64,000 nucleotides of DNA from Lampris incognitus (GCF_029633865.1 NC_079219.1:14735046-14799045); one strand, 5' to 3'; counted from the stretch's first letter, positions 21,430-34,170 are shown. The notes: generated from the sequence alone by a model not told the origin. Translations and numbers: made by a program.

Positions 21430-21920
21430 TTGTTTTATTTTCAGATTATCAACACGGTTTTACACACTAGTACCACTGCAATCACGAGAGGTGCTTGATC
21501 ATACAGTCATAACTGTGCACAAAAATTGTTAGGCTGACAGGCCCAGTAATATGCGAGATTAGCTGCGGACAGACACACACGGACAGAAAAAAAAACTTTT
21601 TCCTGCCATTATCAGACTTTGGCCAAGTCGATTGAACGAGAAATGTGGGAGGAAAGGTTGTTACTATGCAGCACTCAAGCTGTAAATGACATTTAATGTA
21701 GCCCAGCATACTCCCCGTATCTATTACATTTCATGTTTACTCATTTGTAAGTTTAAATAATTATGTCATTAGTTTATATATCAAGGTCGACGGTCTTAAA
21801 ATAAGAACGTCGACATAATGCCAAAACCAGTTAAATGAACTGTAAAGGGGTGGAAAAGACCACAGAGGAACTCTTAGGGACTTCAGAGAAAGCCCAGCAT
21901 ATCAGCATTTTAAATGCTAT

Positions 21921-22321
21921 TGTAACGCCCATGGATAAGTAGACACGCTGGCCGCTGGCCTGACCCTTTAGTCGAGCGGTTAGCGATGTCTCCTGCGGTG
22001 CGAGCGATACGGGTTCGCTTCCCAGCCGCGGCAGCTCCTGTGGTTGCGCTGTCCCCCGAATTCGCTACATTGGTGTCAGAAGTGGGATGGTGAAGACCGT
22101 GAGGTCATCGGTAGCGCGTGCCCCCTGAGGCGTGAGGGAGCCGATATGCTGAAGGACGGGGTAGTGTAACGTGCACGGATAAGTAGACACGTTGGTCCTT
22201 AGCTAACAATTGTTATCCTTTAGTCGAGCGGTTAGCGATGTCTCCTGCGGTGCGGGCGATACAGGTTCGCTTCCCGGCCGCGGCAGTTCCTGTGGTTGCG
22301 TTGTCCCCCGGATTCGCTACA
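21921..22321 (+). mobile_element. LTR miniature (TRIM-like), complete copy with tRNA-like LTRs
   Basis: Two LTRs (21921-22069 and 22165-22321; TGTAACG...CGCTACA) flank a 95-bp interior. The interior opens one base after the LTR with tggtgtcagaagtgggat (22071-22088). This is a perfect 18-nt complement of the 3' end of tRNA-Leu including CCA. It closes with a purine-rich gaaggacggggtag. The flanks ctat (21917-21920 and 22322-22325) form a 4-bp target duplication. Each LTR contains a tRNA-like block: A-box-like tagtcgagcggttag, a stem-like ctcctgcggtgcggg, and B-box-like gggttcgcttccc (aggttcgcttccc in the right LTR). It is whole in structure but non-coding. The LTRs differ mainly in one block, so it is not recent. 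Confidence 0.75.
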
Positions 22322-22356
22322 CTATATTTAAGCCCTTTCATTTAATAATAATAATT

Positions 22357-22781
22357 CTGGTAACACGTTAGTATGGGGAACGTAGTCACCATTAATTAGG
22401 TGCTTATTAGCAACATATTGGCTCTTAATTGGTCATTATTACGTACTCATTAATGCCTTACTCTGCATGGCCTTATTATACAACCAGTAAGCCATTAACT
22501 ATGAGTTTTCCCTCTATAACCTCAGAATTATTGCTTATTAGTAGTACCATCTCAATATGCTTTGCTTAGAATGGACTTTATAAGGTGGTAATACCACAAG
22601 AAGAGTTATTCTCCCTTACTAACACTTAATGAATATGGTCTGTTCTTACATAACAAAACTACAAGTGTTAAATTAAGTTTTTGTTACTTAGAATATGTTC
22701 CCCATATTAAAGTGACATCTTGATCATTACTAATTCACTAGCAATTACGTTTTTTATGTTCCCCATACTAAAGTGTTACCA
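22357..22781. mobile_element. MITE with 24-bp terminal inverted repeats
   Basis: The left terminal repeat (22358-22381, tggtaacacgttagtatggg...) matches the reverse complement of 22758-22781 with one mismatch in 24. taatt lies on both sides (22352-22356 and 22782-22786) as a possible target duplication. The interior is AT-rich and repeats 'ttccccatattaaagtg' near 22697, a subterminal echo of the ends. Non-coding. Confidence 0.7.
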
Positions 22782-23219
22782 TAATTATCTCTTCTAATTT
22801 CAGCCCTAGTTTCTATCAAGTTTGCTTTCGTAATGAAAGGGTTACTGTCCTGAAACCATGAAAATCGAGTTATCCAATCAGATTTTGTTGTTGTCTCTTG
22901 GCAGAGAAAGGGTTAGCTCCCTCATTGGTTAGGACTGCTAGAAGTCCTTGTGCTTATACGTTTATTTAGAAAGTGACAGGTAAATCAGCCAATCATATTT
23001 TGCTGCTGTAGTGGGTGGGATAAAAAAAAAAATCGCCCTAGGACTTCTAGAAGTCCAGACAAGGGCTCACTTATATAAAAGAAAGATGTGCGGTTGCTGA
23101 GGAGTCATTACTTGTGACTGACCAACTCTTTCACATTGGTGATCCAAATCTACTGGTTCACTTAGAGCACTTTGAGTGGCTGTTGCAGCTAGAAAAGCGC
23201 TATAAAAAATGCAGCTTGA

Positions 23220-23650
23220 TTAAACCAATCGAACCGCACATCACTAACGTTAGTCTGTGTATTAGACGAGTGCAATGAAGTTTACGAAGCATGGCTACAG
23301 GAGGAGATGAGAGCGATGTTGTAGCTAGCTTGTTAGCGTTACCCTTCTCAAGATGTGCTTTCAGGGAAAAGCAACAAGTGATTGGAAATGGAAGGCCAAC
23401 TCCCGCTCTTGTCTCACCTATGCTTCACCTCATCGGTCTGGTGTTGACCATCCCCGTATCCACCTCTTCAGTTGAGCGGTCTTTCTCGGCCCTATCAATA
23501 CAATGAGACAGGATGGACTGGGAGCTTTGGCACCAATGTCCATAGAAAAAGGCCTTCTGATGGAACTTAAATCCAAGGACAAACTGCATCATGCTGCCAT
23601 TGCCCACTTCACAAAGAAGGACCGACAGATGGACTTTGTATTCAAATAGC
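23220..23650 (+). mobile_element. Internally deleted hAT (ZMYM1-like) transposase remnant
   Basis: The N-terminal piece reads DVVASLLALPFSRCAFREKQ then GRPTPAL, starting at the ATG at 23291. It is joined directly to a C-terminal hAT dimerisation piece (LTIPVSTSSVERSFSAL). After a frame change the usual ending follows (GALAPMSIEKGLLMELKSKD ... MDFVFK, stop near 23647). The catalytic middle is missing. The perfect palindrome ggacttctagaagtcc at 23041-23056 and the matching aagtcc motifs near 22940 may mark the element's 5' side. Confidence 0.6.
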
Positions 23651-24230
23651 CTAATAAGGTAAGCTGCCTCATTTTGTTTTACTCCAAATCAAAGCTGGCA
23701 TCATTTTACATATTATGATGGCACTTCATAGCTGGTTAATACCACACTTTGCTCATGTAACATTAGGCCTACTATACTCAATATTATGGCGTAAGATTTG
23801 GCATATTTTGCATACGATTGTATTGCGACTTTGCTCATGGCATATTCTGCATGTAAAGGTTGATTTTATCGTTATTTCTATTCTTTGCTCATGAATTGTT
23901 TTGACTTGGTCTGGTCAGTTTGTAAAGAAGGGGTTTTATGATGCTGCATGCTACCACTGTCCATGGTGCTGTTGTAGGCCAGAAGCAGAGGCCATGTCAT
24001 GTACATTTTCATTGTTTTTCCAAGTATGGAGAGAGACAAGGGCTATTTGATACCCAATGGATTTGATTTTGGTGGATCTTGAGGCACTGAGTTACTGGCG
24101 GTGTGTTTGTGTGTGTCGGTGAGCTGTGTGTGTCAGAGGTTTTCACATGTGGTGCTGCGATGGGTGCACTTTGTGTGTGTGCGTTAGAGCCGTGTGTCGG
24201 AGCGGTTCACATATTAAAAGATAACCCCAA
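23651..24230. other. Non-coding stretch within the mobile-element nest
   Basis: No coding signal. A GT-rich, loosely duplicated segment lies at 24100-24215 (gagctgtgtgtgtcagaggt and gagccgtgtgtcggagcggt). It may belong to the hAT or the BEL/Pao unit. Nothing else was recognised. Confidence 0.35.
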
Positions 24231-25148
24231 AATTTGGCTGATTACAATATCATTGCGCCGGTAAATGCCCACTGCCAGACCCCACGGTTCACTACTGGAT
24301 CCAGCCAAAGGATGCTGTGGGATTCAGGACATTTGCTGATTTCCTGAGTGCATGTCAGGAAGCTATGCCTCATATTAAAGGTCTGGACATTTTGAATGAC
24401 TGAGGAGAATCAGAAATTGGTTCAAAAATTACCTGACTGGGCGGCATCAAGGTGAAACCGTCAAGCTACTCAAGTCATGAAAGAAAAGGAGAATTCCCAA
24501 AATTTGAAGATTTTGCCAACTTCATGACAATGGAAGCAGAGGTTGCATGTAATCCTATCACATCCTTTCCCGCTCGCCGCTCCTCAGACTCCACTACAGG
24601 TAAAAACTATCTCAGAGAGAAGAAGTCTACTTCTAATGTTCTCCACACACAATCAGAGACTGAGACTCAAGGCCACATAAAAACAAGTTTAAAGACACAA
24701 TGCATGCTTTCTCACAACAGTAAGCATCGCCTGCACTGCTGTCCAGAGTTTGAAAGAAAATCTCTTGATGAACGATGAAGGTATGTTAAAGAAAAGAAAC
24801 TATGCTTGCCTCAAGCCAGGTCACAGTGCAAAGGACTGCTGACACAGGCACACACGCAAGAAAAAAACATCCTGTCTCCAAGATGACAGCTACTCAAAAG
24901 TTGAACCAGTGGCAGTCCCAAACCTCAGGAACACAGAGGAAGCAGCAACCATACTGTCTCTTAGTACAAAGACTGAGAAGCCATCTTCCAACACCTCCAT
25001 GATTGTGCCAGTATGGGTTTCTTCGGAGTCATCCAGGTATGGAAATGCTTGTTTATGCTCTTCTTGACACACAGAATGACAGTTTTTATTGACCAAGAAG
25101 TTAGCAACAGTCTGAAAATCAAGTTAACTCCTGTAAGGCTAAAGCTAA

Positions 25149-27362
25149 TTACTACTACTACTTCCAGCTGCTCCGATTAGGGGTTGCCACAGCGGATCAG
25201 GTTTCCATCTCTTCCTGTTCTCTGCATCCTCCTCTGTCACACTAGCCACCCCCGTCCTCTCTCACCACATCCATAAACCTCCTCTTTGGCCTTCCTCTTT
25301 TCCTCTTCCCTGGCAGCATCCTCCTCTCAATATACCCAGCATCTCTCCTCCATGTGTGTCCAAGCCATCTCAATCTTGCCTTTCTTGCTTTGTCTTCAAA
25401 CGTCCAACCCGAGCTGTCCTTCTAATATACTCATACCTAATCCTGTCCTTCATCACTCCCAATGAAAATCTTAGCATCTTCAACTCTGCCACCTCCAGCT
25501 CTGCCTCCTGTCTTTTCATCAGTGCCACTGTCTCCAAACCACATAACATAGTTGGTCTCTCAACCATTTTGTAAACCTTCCCTTTAACTCTTGCTGGTAC
25601 TCTTCTGTCGCAAATCACTCCTGACACCCTTCTCTACCCACTCCACCCTGCCTGCACTCTCTTGTTCATCTCTCTTTTCTGCACTCCCTGTTACTTTGTA
25701 CAGTTGACCACAAGTATTTAAACTCGTATGCTTTCGTCACCTTCACTCCTTACATCCTCACCATTCCACTGTCCTCCCTCTCATTCACGCTTATGTATTC
25801 CGTCTTGCTCCTACTGACTTTCATTCCTCTTCTCTCCAGTGCATATCTCCACCTCTCCAGGCTCTCCTCAACCTGCAACTTACTCTCACTACAGATCACA
25901 ATGTCATCCGCAAACATCATAGTCCACGGAAACTCCTGCCTGATCTCGTCTGTCAACTTGTCCATCACCACTGCAAACAAGAAAGGGCTCAGAGCCGATC
26001 CTTGATGCAATCCCACCTCCACCTCTTACCCATCTGTCATTCCAACCGCACATCTCACCACTGTCACACTTCCCTCATACATATCCTGCACCACTCCTAC
26101 ATACTTTTCTGCAACTCCCGACTTCCTCATACAATACCACACCTCCTCTTTTGGCACCCTGTCATATGCTTTCTCTAAATGCACAGACACAATGTAACTC
26201 CTTCTGGCCTTCTTTACACTTTTCAATCAACATTCTTAAAGCAAACATCACATTTGTAGTGCTCTTTCGTGGCATGAAACCATACGGCTGCTTGCTAATC
26301 ATCACCTCTTCTCTTAACCAAGTTTCTATTACTCTTTCCCATATCTTCATGCTGTGGCTGATAAACTTTATACCTCTGTAGTTGCTACAGCTCTGCACAT
26401 CACCCTTATTCTTGAAAATCGGTACCAGTATAGTACTTCTCCACTCCTCAGACATCCTCTCACTTTCCAGGATTGTGTTAAACAATCTAGTTAAAAACTC
26501 CACTGCCATCTCTCCTAAACATCTCCATGCCGCCGCAGATATGTCGTCTGGACCAACTGCCTTTCCACTCTTCATCCTCTTCATAGCTGCCCTCACTTCC
26601 TCCTCGCTAATCCACCGCACTTCCCGATTCACTATCGCCACATCATCCAACCTTCTCTCTCTCTCATTTTCTTCATTCATCAGCTCCTCAAAATACTCCT
26701 TCCACCTTCTCAACACACTACTCACATTTCCATCTCTATCCTTGATCGCCCTTATCTGCTGCACATCCTTCCCAGCTTGGTCCCTCTGTCTAGCTAATCG
26801 GTACAAGTTCTTTTCTCCTTCCTTAGTGTCTAACCTGTCATACAACTCACCGTATGCCTTTTCCTTTGCCACCTTTCTCTTCACTTTATGCTGCATCTCC
26901 TTGTACTCCTGTCTACTTTCTTCATCTCTCTATCCCACTTATTTTCCAACCTCTTCCTCTGTATACTTTGCTGTACTTACTCATTCCACCACCAATTCTC
27001 CTTGCCTTCCTTTCCTGATGACACACCACGTACCTTCCTAGCTGTCGCCTTCACTATTTCTGCAGTGGTTGCCCAGCCATCTGGTAACTCTTCACTACCA
27101 CCCAGTGCCTGTTTTAACTCCTTCCTGAACTTCACACAACAGTCTTCCTTCTTCAACTACCACCATTTGATCCTTGGCTCTGCCTTCACTCTCTTCCTCT
27201 TCTTGGTCTCCAAAGTCATCCTACATACCAATATCCAATGCTGCCTAGCTACATTCTCCCCTGTCACCACCTTGCAGTCTCCAATCCCTTTCAGATTGCA
27301 CCTTCTACATAAGATATAGTTCACCTGTGTGCACTTTTCTCCACTCTTATATGTCACCTTGT
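25149..27362 (-). mobile_element. RTE-clade LINE, 5'-truncated, inserted in the BEL/Pao fossil
   Basis: Minus-strand translation gives [78 protein letters not shown] (RT box FADD) and AELKMLRFSLGVMKDRIRYE, as in fish RTE (BovB/Expander-like) LINEs. The 3' end is the short tail (AGT)n. The flanks ggctaaagctaa (25137-25148 and 27363-27374) are the target duplication. The upstream endonuclease half is missing. A 244-codon piece at 26162-26896 is still open and other parts are frameshifted. Confidence 0.8.
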
Positions 27363-30300
27363 GGCTAAAGCTAACTACAATGCTCAGATAGGATGCTTTA
27401 ATGCACAGTGAAAGGGTCTCAGAGTGACGTTACAATTCCAAAATCATCATTGCTTTCCCTCCTGCCACACCAAAGCCTGTATACCAGTGAATCGAACACA
27501 TTCCTACCTGTGACACGGCAAGGCACTGGAATCATCTCAATACAATAGCAGATGAAATTCCACCACAGCTGGAGTGTGAAATTGGCCTATTAATAGGCTA
27601 CAATTGCTCAAGGGCACTAGCACCACAGCAGGTAATCTTAGAAGGAGAAGGGAAACTATATGCAGTTTACATAGAAATATGGAGTATTGTTGGTTTTTCC
27701 TCACCACATCATGACTCAACAAGCATCACAAACGTGCCAGAGTCGCTGTCAAAGAGCTCCCTCTAGTGACTACAGCAGATGCTATTAAGGTTCCTGAGTC
27801 TGATTTTAAGGATGACAGCAAAGATAGCAAGACAGTTTCTCAGGGCGACAATCTTCCTGAACATGTTAAAGGAAGGAATCTACAAAAACGTGAATGGATG
27901 CTATGAAATGCCACTCCCCTTCAAAGAGAGACCCTACCTCCCAGACAACAAGCAACTAGCCATTGTCCGGCTCAGTCATCTCAAAAGAAAAGTGTTAAAA
28001 AATTACATGTATAAGGAACGGTACGTGAAATTTATGAATGAGGTCATTGAAAAGGGTGATGCAAAGGAAGTTCATGAAGAGGGGAAAAATTATATATTCC
28101 TCACCATGGGGTCTATCACCCTAAAAAAAAACTCCACATGGCCTTTGACTGCTCTGCTCAGTACATGGGAACAAGCCTGAATGATCACCTATTGACAGGC
28201 CGACCTGCTAAATAATCTGAATGACGTTCTCATCAGATTCAGACAGCAACATATTGCCCTAATGTGTGATACTGAGAAGATGTTTCACAAATTCCATGTT
28301 CATGAACCTGACAGAGACTATCTACTTTTCCTCCGGTGGAAAAATTTAGTCCTGAATGCTGAGCCACAGGAATTTCACATGAAGGTTCATCTATTCAGTG
28401 CTGCGTCATCACCCGGATGTGCCAATTATGGATCGAAACATCTTGCTAAAGAAAATAAGGCTCCGTTTCCCCTTGGCTCACAGTTTATTATGAAAGACTT
28501 CTGTTGATGGTGTAACAAGCACGGCAAACACAGATGAAGCCATTCAGCTTGCAATGAAAGCCAAGAAGATCTGTGATACAGGTGATCTGAGACTGCACAA
28601 GTTTGTGTATAACAACAAGGCAGCGTTAGAGACTGTACCTCCATCTGAGCTTGCCACTGAAGCAAAAGCCCTTGACCTGGCCCTCAATGATTCAAATTTC
28701 GAGAGAGCCTTAAGAATCCATTGGCACATTAAATCTGACATTTTCAGATATTGTGTTCACCCTAATGGCCAACCAGCCACAAGGCGTAGCATGCTAGCCA
28801 CAGTTGCACCCCTTTAATCAGAAAAACATGTGCTCCAAGAAACACAAACAAGGCACAGGCTGGGATGACCCTCTCCCCAGTGAACTGAAACCAGTGTGGG
28901 AAAACTAGAAAAGTGATATTGCAAATTTGGGGGGGGGGGGGGGGAAATCATCATACCCCACTGTTACTTGCCTCCTGACTTTGGACAAGTTGTGAAAAAG
29001 AGCTCCATCACTTATCTGATGCAAGTACATATGGTAATGGCCAAGAAGGAAATGTACATTGCGTTCTGGTGATTGCAAAGTCCAGTGTAGCTCCCATTAA
29101 GGTCATAACGATACCCAGATTAGAACTGACAGCTGCTGTTGTCTCAGTTGCAGCAAGCAACACCTTAAAAGATGAGCTTGGACTGTCAGATATAGATGAG
29201 TACTTCTGGATGGACTACAAGGTGGTTCGGGGGTACATAAACAACGAAGTTCGCCATTACCACATATTTGTGTCTAACAGGGTGCAAAAGATACCTCTCA
29301 GTACCTCTCCTCAGCAGCGGAGATACATCCCTACTGATCAAAACCTTGCAGACATTGCTTCAAGTGTAAGTGAGCTTGCTACATCTAACTGGTTTACAGG
29401 ACCTCAGCTCTTTTGATAGAAAGAGATACCTCCAGCTGCGGAAGTCATCACAGGAATACCAATCGGGGATCCAGAAGTCAAAAGGATCCAGACACCAAAT
29501 ACACTGAAAACAGAACATGCAAGTCTCTCACACCGACTGTCAAAGTTTTCTTGTTGGTATAGAGCCACTCAAGCCATAGCACAGCTCGTCAGTTGCATCA
29601 AGGAAGACAAATCAGCATGTCACAGCACTGTTCAAGAAAGTGAGTGTGTATGGAACATCCTCATAAGAGATGTACAAAGACAATGAAGAGGAGATAAGGA
29701 TGCTCAAAAAGAGGACTCCACTTCCATCTCAGAGCAAACTGTTTCAGCTTGATGCTTTCCTTGATCAAGATGGACACCTCAAGGTGGGAGGAAGATTGAA
29801 AAATGCATCACTTCCTTCTTCTTTGAACCACTCAGTGATCATCCCATCACCAGAATAATAATAGCTTATTATCATGAAAAGGTCCAACATCAAGGTAAAG
29901 GCCTAACTATTAATGAGATAAGAGCAAATGGATTCAGAGAATGAACAAGAGCTATTGCATCATATGTGCATCAGCGTGCTAAATGTCGAAAACTGAGGAA
30001 ATACACAGAACATCAGATCTACCGTCAGAATGGATAGCTCCATCATCACCATTCACTTACTGTGGAATGGACTGTTTGGTCCTTTTCTCACGAAGCAAGC
30101 ACACAAAGTTCACAAGCGATATGGCGTTCTTTTCACATGCTTTCTTTGTCGAGCCATTCACAATTGAAATGTTGGATGATAGGTCGACATATGCCTTTAT
30201 TAATGGACTTCATTGCCATAAGAGGGGCAGTATGTCAAATAAGATGTGATCAAGGAACTAACTTCGTTGGAGCTGCAAATTAACTTTGTGAGGCTTTAAG

Positions 30301-31035
30301 TCAAGTGGACACGAGTCATCTCAACACATTTCTGGCTGAAAAGCAGTGTGATTTCAACATGAACGCTCCCCATTCAAGTCATGCAGGTGGTGTATGGGAG
30401 GCAAATTAGAACAGTGAGGAATGTTCTTCGTTCCACTCTCACTTTCATCTGGCAGGCTGGACAACGCCTCTCTGCAGACATTCTTCTATGAGGCTATGGC
30501 TATTGTAAATAGTCGTCTGCTCACAGTTGATCACTTGAGTGATCCAGACTGTCCGAAACCACTAACTCCCAATCACCTGCTCACATGAAGTCTATAGCAG
30601 CCTTGCCACCTCCCAGCAGATTCATCAAAGAGGACATGTATGCTCCTAAGAGGTGAGGTCATGTTCAATATCTTGATGAGCAATTCTGGAATTGTTGGAA
30701 GGAATATGTCCATGTTACAGCCAAGGGATGTAACGGTCTAATATCGCCACCAGACAACGATGACATAATCCAAGGAGAAACCTCAAGGTTGGGGACATCG
30801 TCATGAAGAAGACGGATGACCTCCCACGGAACAAGGGAGGTTAGCCAGTGTTGTGGACACAGTGACTGGTAAAGATGGACTTGTAAGAAAGGTAAAGATT
30901 ATCTTGGAGACAAGAAGTTGGGTAAGGAGGGACAGCAATCCAGTGCAAAAGCTGGTCCTGCTCTTAGAAACTGTGAATTCCCTCTTCACTTCACAACCGT
31001 ATCCTTAACAGTTTGAAAGTTTGTTTTTTGGACAT

Positions 31036-31568
31036 TGTTACGGCTGACCTAAAACCGAAAGACCCAACAAGTGGTGCAAGAGCCGTACCATAAGAAAGCC
31101 ACTAAAGAAAATGGTTCAGAGTCACTTTTACCATATAATTATGGGTTTATTACAATCTTGGCCAAAGCTCATGAACAACTAAGGCAGGGCAGCCATAAGG
31201 GCAAACTATGATGACTAAAGATGAATGCACTAAACACAAACAGACAAGGGAAACAATACTCACCGTCCTGCCTGGCAAAGCCAAATAAAAATGAAGGGGG
31301 GTACTAACCCCAAGGTCAAAAAAGGGGTCTAGAACATAAGCATGAGTGCCAGGCAAAAGTTAACTAAAGTTTATAAAAATCAAACAAACAGCATTCAGCA
31401 ATGTGAGAGGACCTCTCCCTGCCCATGGACTTTTGAGCTTTTATAGGAGTCAGTAGGGGAAGGCCTCAGGTGCAGTCCGTCTGCAATCAGTGCAGCAATT
31501 AGCGCCACTTCACTGGCCCCGCCTTCCCAGGCACCACCTCAGATGACAGAATGGGCAGGGGCGTAACA
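31036..31568 (-). mobile_element. Solo LTR (Gypsy-like), 533 bp
   Basis: It begins tgttacgg and ends gcgtaaca, and is flanked by perfect 5-bp duplications gacat (31031-31035 and 31569-31573). Read on the minus strand it starts TGTTACGCCCC, contains TATAAAAG near 31441 and AATAAA near 31150, and ends CCGTAACA. This is a normal LTR layout of promoter then poly(A) signal. No internal part remains. It sits at the 3' side of the BEL/Pao fossil. Confidence 0.7.
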
Positions 31569-31910
31569 GACATTCTTATAGACTCTTGCATAAAAGCACT
31601 GACAATGTTTAATAAACCTTACCAGTTAAGAGGTCACTGTAGAAATAATTTGAGCTTTACATTCCATACTGTCATTTAAAGTCCCTAATGATTTGGTGGG
31701 AGTGTAAATTACCTTTAATGTAGCCCAGCATACTCCCAGTATCTATTACATTTCATGTTTACTCGTTTGTGTTTTTGTAAGTTTAAGTCATTAATTATGT
31801 CATTAGTTTATATATTAAGGTTGACGCTCTTATTTTGAAAGGTTAATGTCACGCAATGCCAAAAACCTGCTCAATGAACGTAAAGGGGTGGAAAAGGGGT
31901 GGAAAGACGT

Positions 31911-34001
31911 AAACAAAGCAAGGTGTAAATATCGCCATGTGTCTGCTTAAGTGAATGCATACAAAAATTTGGTTCCACTACACTACAACCGTGTTAAGCT
32001 CATTCAAGTTAGATGCTGTGTTACTACAAAGTTTTTATGCAAATAAAAAATAAAAAAATCAGATAATATATCCAAAGTAACTCTGATCCAATGTTTGAAG
32101 GAGCATGAGAGAAAGTTGACATGGCCTGCTCTAGATAATGGTCTGCAGAGTGCTTTATCACTGAAACCTCTATTTCTCTTCAAGCTGGGTCACCTCATTA
32201 GTGTATGTGGGTCAGGTGATGAAATCCCATATAGTTATTATGCATATGATATATTGCATGCATTTGATTTCAAGCTCAACACTCAGCAAAAACAGGGGTG
32301 GAGGAAAAAAATTACCAATGAAATTAATTATAACTTAAGCATCCATACTGTAGCCTAAGGCATCATAGCCCATATCCTTACAACTTTGTTAGTGAAGCAT
32401 CACATATGAATGAATCACTCTAACTGTGGGTATGTGCTGTGGAGTGACTTGCATACCAAGAGACAAAATTCACAAATGAGTAACAATCAAAGAGTGGGAG
32501 TACAGGCAAGGTGTTTAACAATAGTCTTTTATTTTCCAGCAATGGGTTTTACAAGTTTTCTCAAAGAAAAATAAACAGAATATCTCATAAATGATTTTAA
32601 CAAAGTGAACACATGGAAGCCTATTATTGCGAAGATAAATCATTCTATTTATTCTATTTTGGGCCAAAAGGGCCCAAAGGGTTGTTTTGGGCAAAGGATG
32701 AAACCTTGTCCTGTTTGCCCAAAACTATGGTTAAAGGAACCTTAACATAAGGAGGCCTCCTCAAACATCTGACTGCAGCAAAGGAACAGTGATAGGGCCA
32801 AACTGCTATTAGGAGGGAAAATCCTAACCATATCTCCCCAAAACACTTAGATCTGTTTGAAAGGAAAACTAAAAATGCATATACGCTCCTATGTTCCCAA
32901 ATACCACTATTTAGCATCTGTGCTCCTAAGACATTTCTGAGTCTATATTTAGGCCCAAGCTTCTCTTTCTGGGCCCAGTATAAGTTTCACATTGGTGGCA
33001 TTTGCAATCAATATGACTGTACTTAATCTAAAAAAAAAAACAAAAAAAAAACAGTCATGGTAAGTTATTAATTTCCAAACATTTCCCCAAAATGAATAGA
33101 GAAAAGATGTTGACCAAAGTCAACATTTTGTAGTACAGCATCCCTCCCAATTATAGTTAAGTATAACTCAAGGACAGAATGCCAAAAGTATGTTTTCACA
33201 AAATATAGAGAATAAATAAAACATTAATCCTTGGCCACTTAAATTACATAAATTTAAAACGTTTGACAGGGGAAACAACTCATTCTGCCACATGCTTAAA
33301 AAAAAGTGCCACAATATCATTAACACGTTTTTGTTTTTTTTTCTGAGCAACACTAACAACTTTCGAGACTGAAGAGAGTGATGCTTACTTCTAAGCTTCC
33401 TGTGATCAAAATTTCAACAAGTGAAAATATGATCAGGTTTAAATTAATGATATAGCTGTGGAGCCTGTCAGAGATGAGTGGGCGTTGTGACTGCTGTGCT
33501 CCACCTGCAGATCAGCCAAGAGATGCCACAAAGCACCATCTGTATGGTTCTCCATAGTGGAGAGTGTGGCTGTGGGGCTGCACTCTGACCTCAAACTAGG
33601 TCACCCGACGTTGGGCTTCACCTTCTACTCAATATTTCTCTCTCGCACAAACCCGAGGAGGGATAAGTGCTCGACTCCTCTTTCTCTGCGAGAGATCGAG
33701 GAGCGACGTGGAAAGTGCTGTCCTCTTCGTCAAAGGTGTATCCACACCACACGAGGGCACAGGAAGAGGTTGAGAGCTGAGGTGTTGTTGGTATTTTGAA
33801 GGGCTGAGAGGGGCATCTCCACCCCAACTCCACCTGTTGGATTCCTCTCCCCAAAGTAGCCTCCACCAATCCTCTCTTAGGACAGGGGAGGGTGGTGCAT
33901 AGTGCAGAGATGTGACATGACATTCACTCAATCAATGTTTCTCTCAGTAAGAGGGGGTAATTAACACTGAAACAGAATATCTATGGTGCGTTCCCCTCTG
34001 T

Positions 34002-34054
<53 letters not shown>

Positions 34055-34170
34055 GACACACACACACACGCACACACACACACACACACGCACGCACGCA
34101 CACACACACATGGGGAAGTTGGGAGAGTGCTTTGCTTCCTACCTCAACTCTATAGTGTTCTAGTGCTCAT
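31911..34170. other. Intergenic DNA and probable wdtc1 3' UTR
   Basis: No coding signal. The part nearest 34170 is presumably the wdtc1 3' untranslated region, but its end could not be fixed. It contains A- and T-runs (e.g. 33031-33050) and a long CA microsatellite. Confidence 0.4.
34004..34110. repeat. (CA)n microsatellite
   Basis: About 100 bp of CA repeats with occasional CG interruptions lie 60 bp beyond the wdtc1 stop codon, hence probably transcribed in its 3' UTR as GU repeats. Confidence 0.9.

Larger units (their letters stand above)
21681..31910 (+). mobile_element. BEL/Pao LTR retrotransposon fossil with nested insertions
   Basis: Direct repeats beginning tgtaaatgac (21681) and tgtaaattac (31703), both followed by atgtagcccagcatactcc, are candidate LTR starts. 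A polypurine-like ttggtgggag sits just before the right one. Plus-strand fragments between them match BEL/Pao: a gag region near 24290-24780 (GEFPKFEDFANFM, MEAEVACNPITSF), RT near 27780-28850 (EMPLPFKERPYLPDNKQLA), an RNase H-like region near 29060-29410, and an integrase region near 30000-30700. It is old and clearly broken, with many breaks. Nested inside are a TRIM, a MITE, an hAT remnant, an RTE LINE and a solo LTR. Confidence 0.7.

Noticed and set aside
24004-24215. GT-rich loosely repeated segment as a possible satellite
   Set aside because: Only about two imperfect units are visible. There is no array.
26382-27041. 219-codon plus-strand open frame
   Set aside because: It is the antisense shadow of the RTE LINE reverse-transcriptase frame. 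Composition is Ser/Leu/Phe-rich, as expected for such shadows.
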